Shown: positions 6,446 to 12,212 of the stretch, piece by piece
How positions within the stretch are numbered: the first letter of the stretch is position 1
Layout of the letters: every line of letters starts with the position of its first letter
Assembly: GCA_021846145.1 (NCBI GenBank)
Contig: JAJZCJ010000074.1
Location: 1 to 12,212 of the forward strand
DNA: 12,212 bases
Origin: Bacillota bacterium
Lineage (GTDB): Bacteria > Bacillota > Bacilli > Alicyclobacillales > SLC66
Direction of reading: 5' to 3'
Position numbers and translations under genes: made by a program
The notes under the pieces: generated by a model
The model's input: only the letters and a program-made list of their open reading frames with translations
Told to the model about the DNA's origin: nothing
Databases searched by the model: none

Positions 6446-7429
6446 ATGAATAAATGGTTTGCCATTTCAACTTCCATTCTAGTCTCCGGTGTGGTTGCCG
6501 CCGGATTGACAGCCGCGAGCGTGACCCCATCACTCGCCGCAGGTAAATCGCAAATTTTTGTCCTGTACGCAGGGTCGATGACTGCTGTGATGGAAAACAA
6601 AATCCGGCCCGACTTAAACCGGCGCTTTGGCATTGAATTTCAAGGAGAAGGTAAAGGTTCTAACGCGCTTGCACAGATGATCAAATCAGGGATCTCCAGT
6701 CCCGATGTATTTATCAGCGCCTCGCCCAGTGTCAATACACAACTTTTAATGGGCAACCAAAATCACAACCTAGTCAAATGGTACCTGCCACTCGCCGCCG
6801 ATCAGTTAGTGATCGCATTCTCCAAATCAAGCAAATTCTATCCATCACTTGTCAAGGCTGAAAAAGGACAGCTTGCTTGGTACAATGTGCTTGAGCAAAA
6901 AGGATTTCGATTTGGGCGAACCGATCCCATCCTTGATCCCAAAGGCGTCAGCACGCTCTTTATGTTTGAACTGGCGCAAAAATATTACCATCAGCCCAAT
7001 CTCTTCAAAAAGGTGCTCGGTACCGTGGAAAACACGAGCCAAGTGTTTCCGGAGGAAACGTTGCTTGCCCAATTGACGACAGGACAAATGGACGCGATTG
7101 TCGCATACAAACACGAAGCTGTGGAATGGCACGTGCCCTACATCACACTGCCGAGCGCCATTAACCTAGGTGATGTAAAAGACGCGAAATACTATGCATC
7201 CGCGACTTATCACCCACAGGTTGGCAAAGTCCAGAAGGGAGCACCTATCCTTTTCACGATTACGATTCCTTCCACAGTAAAAAATGAAAAAGGTGCGGAG
7301 ACGTTCGTGCGCTATCTAGTGGCGGGAGCGGGCCACAAAATCCTAATGCAAGACGGATTTACACCCGTGAAAGAGAAACTGGTCGGACAATTGTCGGCGT
7401 TGCCAAAATCCTTACGACCGCTGATTTAA
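6446..7429 (+). CDS. modA: Molybdate/tungstate ABC transporter substrate-binding protein (ModA/WtpA type)
   Basis: The extracellular oxyanion receptor of a molybdate or tungstate importer, 327 residues. A Sec signal peptide covers about 1-32 (Lys at 3, hydrophobic stretch 6-24, SLAA before GKSQ). The mature part starts with the family's strand IFVLYAGSM (37-45), then GEGKGSNALAQMI (67-79) and DVFISAS (87-93). FGRTDPILDPKG (156-167) and LPSAINLGD (235-243) resemble the archaeal WtpA type more than classical E. coli ModA. There is no lipobox cysteine, which is odd for a Gram-positive binding protein. ATG 6446 follows TAGGTG by 5 nt. The gene sits between a molybdate-type regulator and a permease. 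Mo versus W specificity cannot be read from sequence; proximity to nif favours Mo. Confidence 0.88.
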   Translation: MNKWFAISTSILVSGVVAAGLTAASVTPSLAAGKSQIFVLYAGSMTAVMENKIRPDLNRRFGIEFQGEGKGSNALAQMIKSGISSPDVFISASPSVNTQLLMGNQNHNLVKWYLPLAADQLVIAFSKSSKFYPSLVKAEKGQLAWYNVLEQKGFRFGRTDPILDPKGVSTLFMFELAQKYYHQPNLFKKVLGTVENTSQVFPEETLLAQLTTGQMDAIVAYKHEAVEWHVPYITLPSAINLGDVKDAKYYASATYHPQVGKVQKGAPILFTITIPSTVKNEKGAETFVRYLVAGAGHKILMQDGFTPVKEKLVGQLSALPKSLRPLI

Positions 7430-7448
7430 GCGAAAGGAACATCACAGC

Positions 7449-8225
7449 ATGATCGCACGAAACGGACGATCAACATGGTTGACATTAGTCGCGCTGTTGC
7501 CGCTTATTTATATCGCAGCTCCGCTGCTTCACATGATGGGGAGTCTGACTTTTTCACAATTTGTCACTGCAGCAGAGAATACAGAGGTACAAGGCGCAAT
7601 CCTCACATCCATCGTCTCTGCGCTGATGACCACGCTTTTTAGCGTGGTCTTTGGCTTGCCGACCGCCTACTGGCTTTCTTTGAAAAAAAACTGGGTACGG
7701 GGATTCGCGAACAGCATCCTCGTGTTGCCGCTCATCTTACCGCCAGTGGTGGGCGGGATTGCTCAACTTTTTTTATACGGCCCTGAAACAATGATCGGTT
7801 CATGGCTTGGAAACATTCAATTAAATGCGGTGAATTCGATGTTTGGGGTCATTCTGGCGCAGACGTATATCACCAGCCCGTTTTTAATCCTTGCCGCCAA
7901 AGCGGGTTTTGAAGAAGTGCCCGCAGAATTGAAAGAAGCCACGCAAATTCTTGGCGGCGGAATCTGGCGAATCTTTTTTTCGGTGAGTTTACCCCTTGCC
8001 CGCGCGGCGATTTTATCCGGCATCCTGCTCACCTTTGCCAGAGCGATGGGGGAATTTGGCGCGACTATGATCATGGCCTATCACCCTTATACGGTTCCTG
8101 TCGACATCTGGGTACAGTTTACCTCTGGGGGATTTGATCAAATTCTACCGATGGCCGCGCTAATGATCGTATTGGCAGTAATCGTCTCCATTATTCCAGA
8201 CATTTGGCAGCGTAAAATTCAATAA
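7449..8225 (+). CDS. modB: Molybdate/tungstate ABC transporter permease (ModB/WtpB type)
   Basis: The membrane-spanning subunit of the importer, 258 residues with about six hydrophobic segments: about 10-30, 50-75, 87-110, 130-150, 183-205 and 231-250. The cytoplasmic EAA loop that docks with the ATPase is clear at 160-182 (ELKEATQILGGGIWRIF and following LPLA), and the next segment carries FARAMGEFGAT (196-206), typical of ModB/CysT-type permeases. The ATG at 7449 follows AAAGGAA by 9 nt and comes 19 bp after modA. No ATPase gene (modC/wtpC) follows: the next feature is a terminator hairpin and then an opposing gene. The ATPase must therefore be encoded elsewhere or shared with another importer. 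Confidence 0.9.
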   Translation: MIARNGRSTWLTLVALLPLIYIAAPLLHMMGSLTFSQFVTAAENTEVQGAILTSIVSALMTTLFSVVFGLPTAYWLSLKKNWVRGFANSILVLPLILPPVVGGIAQLFLYGPETMIGSWLGNIQLNAVNSMFGVILAQTYITSPFLILAAKAGFEEVPAELKEATQILGGGIWRIFFSVSLPLARAAILSGILLTFARAMGEFGATMIMAYHPYTVPVDIWVQFTSGGFDQILPMAALMIVLAVIVSIIPDIWQRKIQ

Positions 8226-8230
8226 AAATA

Positions 8231-8275
8231 GCGCTTGCTGACAAGTTCACATTCCCCAAACTTGTTAGCAAGCGC
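8231..8275 (-). terminator. Intrinsic terminator between convergent modB and rocD
   Basis: A 17-bp stem (8231-8247 with 8259-8275, one G-U wobble) closes an 11-nt loop. On the minus strand it is followed by TATTTTTATT, so it is a good terminator for rocD transcripts, 14 bp after the rocD stop. On the plus strand it follows modB by 5 bp but only a weak CCTTGTCT tract follows, so it may also act on the modAB transcript less efficiently. Confidence 0.8.
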
Positions 8276-8288
8276 CCTTGTCTATGCC

Positions 8289-9476
8289 TTATTCAAAAAC
8301 TTGTGAAATTTTCTCCAGTGCCCAATCTAATTCATCTTTTGTGATCACGAGCGGCGGTGCAAAGCGAATCGTATGATCATGCGTCTCTTTACATAACACG
8401 CCACGGTCTTTTAGTAGTTCACAATAAGGGCGGGCTTTAGTAGTTAGCTCCAGTCCAATAAACAGTCCACGTCCACGCACTTCCTTGATGAGTGGATGCT
8501 TTATCTGTGCTAATTTATCCAAAAAATATTTCCCGAGATCTTGTGATCGTTGCACGAGTTCTTCCTCTTCTAACACATCAAGTGCGGCAACAGCCACCGC
8601 GCTACCTAGCGGATTCCCTCCAAATGTAGACCCGTGTGACCCAGGTTCAAAAAGCCCAAGTATTTCCTTATTCGCAGCCACCGCAGATACGGGAAACACT
8701 CCACCACCGAGCGCTTTGCCGATAATGTACATATCGGGCTCAACGTTTTCCCAATCACAAGCAAACACTTTCCCTGTTCGCCCGAGACCTGTTTGAATTT
8801 CATCGGCTACAAATAACACGTTGTTTTGTTTACATAATTCATAGGCCGACTCCAAAAACCCTTCCGGAGGGATAATAATGCCTGCTTCCCCTTGGATCGG
8901 TTCCACAAGAAATGCTGCCGTATTGGGGTCAATCGCGCTTTTCAAAGCCTCTAGGTCACCGTAAGGAACAATTCGAAATCCGGGTGTGAGCGGTCCAAAT
9001 CCACGCTGATACTCTTGATCGGAGCTAAACGATATGATGGTCGTGGTACGACCGTGAAAGTTCCCAGATGCGACAATAATTTCCGCTTGATTCACGGGCA
9101 CTTTTTTTACATCATAAGCCCATCTACGAATCGCTTTGATCGCTGTTTCTACTGCTTCTGCACCTGTATTCATCGGTAAAATCATATTTTTCTTCGTCAA
9201 CTTCGCAAGCCGTTCATAGAGCAGACCCAATTTATCATTGTAAAACGCACGCGACGTCAACGTGATTTTATCGGCTTGATCTTTTAATGCTTGAATGACT
9301 TTCGGGTGTCTGTGCCCATGGTTCAACGCGGAATAAGCGCTCAGCATGTCCATGTAGCGATTACCTTCAGGATCCTCCACCCATACCCCTTCACCTTTCG
9401 CTAAAACAATCGGGAGTGGATGATAGTTATGGGCACCAAACTGTTCTTCCAACATCATTGGCATTGTATTCGTCAT
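8289..9476 (-). CDS. rocD: Ornithine aminotransferase RocD
   Basis: A PLP-dependent class-III aminotransferase that turns L-ornithine and 2-oxoglutarate into glutamate-5-semialdehyde and glutamate, in arginine/ornithine catabolism. The 395-residue product is full length for the Bacillus-type enzyme. It opens with [20 protein letters not shown] (10-29) and has [12 protein letters not shown] (103-114), GNFHGRTT (138-145), EPIQGEAG (192-199) and [11 protein letters not shown] (225-235). The probable PLP lysine is K254 in [18 protein letters not shown] near the N-terminus is a strong RocD mark against acetylornithine or GABA aminotransferases. The ATG at 9476 has TAGGAGGA about 6 nt upstream. It follows the permease-chemoreceptor gene after 29 bp, so it may lie in the same transcript, and it ends at the terminator at 8231-8275. 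Confidence 0.94.
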   Translation of the reverse strand: MTNTMPMMLEEQFGAHNYHPLPIVLAKGEGVWVEDPEGNRYMDMLSAYSALNHGHRHPKVIQALKDQADKITLTSRAFYNDKLGLLYERLAKLTKKNMILPMNTGAEAVETAIKAIRRWAYDVKKVPVNQAEIIVASGNFHGRTTTIISFSSDQEYQRGFGPLTPGFRIVPYGDLEALKSAIDPNTAAFLVEPIQGEAGIIIPPEGFLESAYELCKQNNVLFVADEIQTGLGRTGKVFACDWENVEPDMYIIGKALGGGVFPVSAVAANKEILGLFEPGSHGSTFGGNPLGSAVAVAALDVLEEEELVQRSQDLGKYFLDKLAQIKHPLIKEVRGRGLFIGLELTTKARPYCELLKDRGVLCKETHDHTIRFAPPLVITKDELDWALEKISQVFE

Positions 9477-9505
9477 TGTAGTTCCTCCTAATCAAATAAA
9501 TGGTG

Positions 9506-12212
9506 CTATTGTACGATAAATTTGGACAACACATCGTTGAGTGTGACTATTTGCAAATTCAAGTCTTGCATGCTTTTTGCCACCACTTCCATTGCCACAT
9601 TGATTCCCATCGAAGATTCTGCAACCGATTGCGCACTTTTCGCAGATTCCTCAACGACCCCATTCACATTTTTCATCAAACTTGCTATTTGCTGCGCATG
9701 ACTCACTTCTTGTTGAATGACTTCATCCATGCCTGCTACTTCTTTGACAGTCTGTTCCCCTGCCGTCAAAATGTTATCCAGCGTTTTTCCAGACTGAAGC
9801 ACCATGTCAACGCTAATCGTCACCGCGTCCCGACTCTCTTTGGCTACCGATAATCCCGTGTTGGAAAGGGAAGTGATGCGGGATAAAATGCCGCTCACCT
9901 GCGAAGATTCATGTTGTGTTTGTTCGGCAAGCTTCCTCACTTCTTCAGCCACCACGGAGAACCCTTTGCCCTGCTCCCCTGCTCGCGCGGCCTCAATCGA
10001 CGCGTTTAATGCAAGTAGGTTGGTTTGTGCCGCGATGCCGCTAATGGTGCTAGCGATTTTTTCAATCTGCTGCGTATGGGTTTGCAATTCGATCATGGTT
10101 TGTTCTGTTTCCGAAGTTTTCTGCTTTAGATTTTCAATGCTGGTGATCGTACTCTCCACTGCATTTTTCCCCGTAATGGCGGCATCACGCATTTGCACCG
10201 AAGTATCCCTCGTACTATTTGCTCTTTTTTCGGCCACTTGAATTAACGCAACCAAATTTTCAACGGCTTCCGAAATACTAATCACCGTGCGCAATCCTTC
10301 GTTAGATGAGTCATTGACATGGCGCATCTGCCCCACAATCTCCGCTAATGATGCGGCTGTTTCCTGCGTGGAGGCTGCGGCATCATCAGATGATGAACTT
10401 AGTTGCAACGAACTCTGTTGCAGCGTGGAAATCAGCTGATCCATATTTTGCACCATCGTGTTCATCGATTGGATCAGCAGGCTCATTTCATCGTCAGTTT
10501 TAATTTCCAATTGTTGTACCCGTAAATCACCATCTGCAATTTTCATCAAGTGACTGGTCACAAAACTAATCGGTGCAAGCATGCGCCGAATATAGTAAAG
10601 AAGGCCGACAATGAAGAGAATAATCACAGAGAAGGAGAAAATATTAACTACCCTGAGCTGCATGACAAGCCCCAATAGCTTCGACTTTTGCATAAGGTAA
10701 TTGCCTGCAAACATCCCCATTAATGAACTGGTTTGAAGGATAACAATCGTTGCGAAGATCAGGAACACAATAATGACGATCGCAAACACACGTGTCAGCT
10801 TGGACACCATCGTAAGTCCAGAATAACTACTCTTACGTTGTGTCTCCATTTGCGTGACTGCTTCTAACGCTTCTTCCGTGTCTTCTGTTTTAAATCCACT
10901 GGCTACCCCCCAGTAGTAAAACACTATCGAAATAGCAATCACCACGAAAATATCCCAAGGATAGGGGATGTAGTTGTGTAATTCCCCTAATTTAGTAGAT
11001 CCGATAAAGGTAAGTACAAGCATCGACAGAAGGTACACAATCAGCCATATCCCGCCTTTGATTGAGGCTTTTGATGGCCGATTGATTTCATTGGGAATTA
11101 GCCAAGCAAATAATAGATATAACAACAACCCGACAAGAATAGCCACCAGCAATTTAGAGTCTGTATTCCACCCCGTCCAGTAAATAATCAGGGAACCCAC
11201 GACAAATGCGATCGGTGAGATGACAGCACTGCCTCTTAATTCAAACGGCCTTCTGGCATTGGGAACTGTTTTTCTCAACACCGATAACGTAACTGGCCCA
11301 ATAATATAAGTGAAAACTGTCGCTGATGAGACTAATCCCACTAGGCTTTGCCACGAAGGAAACGGCAACAGGAAGATCAGCCCCAAAATAAAAGCCACGA
11401 GCAACGATACATTGGGAATTCCGGTTTTCGGGTTAACTTTGGCTAATATTTTAGGAAAATATCCATTTTTAGACAAGGCATATAATACCCGCGAAGTGGA
11501 GGCAATATAAACATTTCCCGTTCCTGCGGGAGACAAGATCGCATCCGCATATAATAGTACAGCCAACCAGCCGAGATTCAAACTCGCAGCCAATTCGGCA
11601 AATGGCGCATTAAACGTGACATTAGCCCAACCATGTTGTAGTGCCGAAGGAGCAACGCCAGCTACAAATACAAGTTCGAGCAACACATAGAGCATGATCC
11701 CAATGACAATGGACAACATCAGGGCGATCGGAATATCGCGTTGCGGATTTCTCGCCTCCCCGGAAAGATCAATCGCTTGACGAAACCCAAGGTAAGCAAA
11801 AATGACGCCAGAGGTCGCCACGGCCACGAAGATGCCTGAAGATCCGCTAGGCGCAAACCCGCCAGCGCTTACGAAATTCCCCCAATGCAGCCCCGCAAAA
11901 AGGAAGACTAGAATAGTGAGGACAGGCATAATAAATTTCACAATCGTAACGGTGGTATTCACGTGCGCAAAATACCGCACACCAAAATAGTTCACTAAGA
12001 AAAAAATGAACATAAGTAGCGCCGCAAACAACAGTCCGGTTCCAGTTAATAAATTAGTCTGCGGATTCCACAGGGTAGGTATCCAGTGAGAGGCGTATTG
12101 CATCACGCCATCCGCCTCGACAGCAGGAACGGAGGCATATGCAATCCACGCCGCCCAACCCATAATAAAACTCGTAATGTGACCGTGACTGTAGTGTGGG
12201 TACCTAGCAATC
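9506..12212 (-). CDS. Fusion of APC amino-acid permease and HAMP/MCP chemoreceptor (5' end cut by window edge)
   Basis: One open frame with two unrelated modules. Numbering is from Met at 12163; the frame stays open to the window edge, and the 16 residues before that Met ([16 protein letters not shown]) fit an APC permease, so the true start is outside. Residues 1-420 are an APC-superfamily amino-acid permease with about ten hydrophobic segments, the signature [20 protein letters not shown] (123-142) and [16 protein letters not shown] (223-238). A charged linker (422-457) leads to two TM helices (459-477, 507-525) with a loop of about 30 residues, a HAMP domain (526-578), and an MCP signalling hairpin to residue 885. 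The tip is [17 protein letters not shown] (713-729), and [13 protein letters not shown] follows. No Cache or other sensor domain is present. The permease is therefore the likely sensory module, perhaps for amino acids. rocD lies 29 bp downstream. Confidence 0.92.
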   Translation of the reverse strand, partial: IARYPHYSHGHITSFIMGWAAWIAYASVPAVEADGVMQYASHWIPTLWNPQTNLLTGTGLLFAALLMFIFFLVNYFGVRYFAHVNTTVTIVKFIMPVLTILVFLFAGLHWGNFVSAGGFAPSGSSGIFVAVATSGVIFAYLGFRQAIDLSGEARNPQRDIPIALMLSIVIGIMLYVLLELVFVAGVAPSALQHGWANVTFNAPFAELAASLNLGWLAVLLYADAILSPAGTGNVYIASTSRVLYALSKNGYFPKILAKVNPKTGIPNVSLLVAFILGLIFLLPFPSWQSLVGLVSSATVFTYIIGPVTLSVLRKTVPNARRPFELRGSAVISPIAFVVGSLIIYWTGWNTDSKLLVAILVGLLLYLLFAWLIPNEINRPSKASIKGGIWLIVYLLSMLVLTFIGSTKLGELHNYIPYPWDIFVVIAISIVFYYWGVASGFKTEDTEEALEAVTQMETQRKSSYSGLTMVSKLTRVFAIVIIVFLIFATIVILQTSSLMGMFAGNYLMQKSKLLGLVMQLRVVNIFSFSVIILFIVGLLYYIRRMLAPISFVTSHLMKIADGDLRVQQLEIKTDDEMSLLIQSMNTMVQNMDQLISTLQQSSLQLSSSSDDAAASTQETAASLAEIVGQMRHVNDSSNEGLRTVISISEAVENLVALIQVAEKRANSTRDTSVQMRDAAITGKNAVESTITSIENLKQKTSETEQTMIELQTHTQQIEKIASTISGIAAQTNLLALNASIEAARAGEQGKGFSVVAEEVRKLAEQTQHESSQVSGILSRITSLSNTGLSVAKESRDAVTISVDMVLQSGKTLDNILTAGEQTVKEVAGMDEVIQQEVSHAQQIASLMKNVNGVVEESAKSAQSVAESSMGINVAMEVVAKSMQDLNLQIVTLNDVLSKFIVQ

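Noticed and set aside
9500..9853. Plus-strand frame of 117 codons over the MCP 3' end
   Set aside because: It is a shadow of the chemoreceptor gene; the His/Phe-rich product resembles no family and no ribosome site supports it.
9804..10241. Plus-strand frame of 145 codons over the MCP hairpin
   Set aside because: It is antisense to the highly conserved MCP tip and has composition set by that coding strand.

Overview
The window reads as chromosomal DNA of a low-to-moderate GC, diazotrophic member of the Bacillota (Bacilli). The evidence is nif genes controlled by GlnR-type boxes instead of sigma-54/NifA elements, strong AGGAGG-like ribosome sites, and a RocD-type ornithine aminotransferase. 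A Paenibacillus or Alicyclobacillaceae-like host would fit, but this placement is inferred from gene content only.

Region 1 (1-4034) is one end of a nitrogen-fixation cluster. The 5' part of nifH runs leftwards off the window. A 202-bp divergent promoter region holds two GlnR-type boxes. Rightwards runs nifB (FeMo-co precursor synthesis) and, overlapping it by ATGA, nifV (homocitrate synthase). Two unusual genes follow in the same direction: an OmpR-type winged-helix protein with a degenerate receiver domain, and a small MoaD/ThiS-like beta-grasp protein ending in Gly-Gly.

Region 2 (4053-5120, minus) is a FUSC/aromatic-acid-exporter-like membrane protein, convergent with the nif genes.

Region 3 (5121-8275) is a molybdate/tungstate module. 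It has a one-component regulator (XRE HTH plus an oxyanion-binding PBP-like domain), a ModA/WtpA-type binding protein and a ModB-type permease. No ATPase gene follows. The regulator's promoter overlaps two near-identical 20-bp-period repeats, a probable autoregulatory operator. Its HTH domain seems to start at an ATC codon. The module probably supplies Mo for nitrogenase.

Region 4 (8231-12212, minus) holds rocD and, 29 bp upstream of it, the most unusual gene of the window. This is one open frame joining an APC-family amino-acid permease to two further TM helices, a HAMP domain and a full methyl-accepting chemotaxis signalling domain. It looks like a permease-chemoreceptor fusion, possibly coupling amino-acid binding or transport to taxis next to an amino-acid catabolic enzyme. 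It is cut by the right edge.

The best candidates for new biology are the permease-MCP fusion, the ubiquitin-like sulfur-carrier-type protein inside the nif cluster, and the phosphorylation-incompetent regulator beside it.
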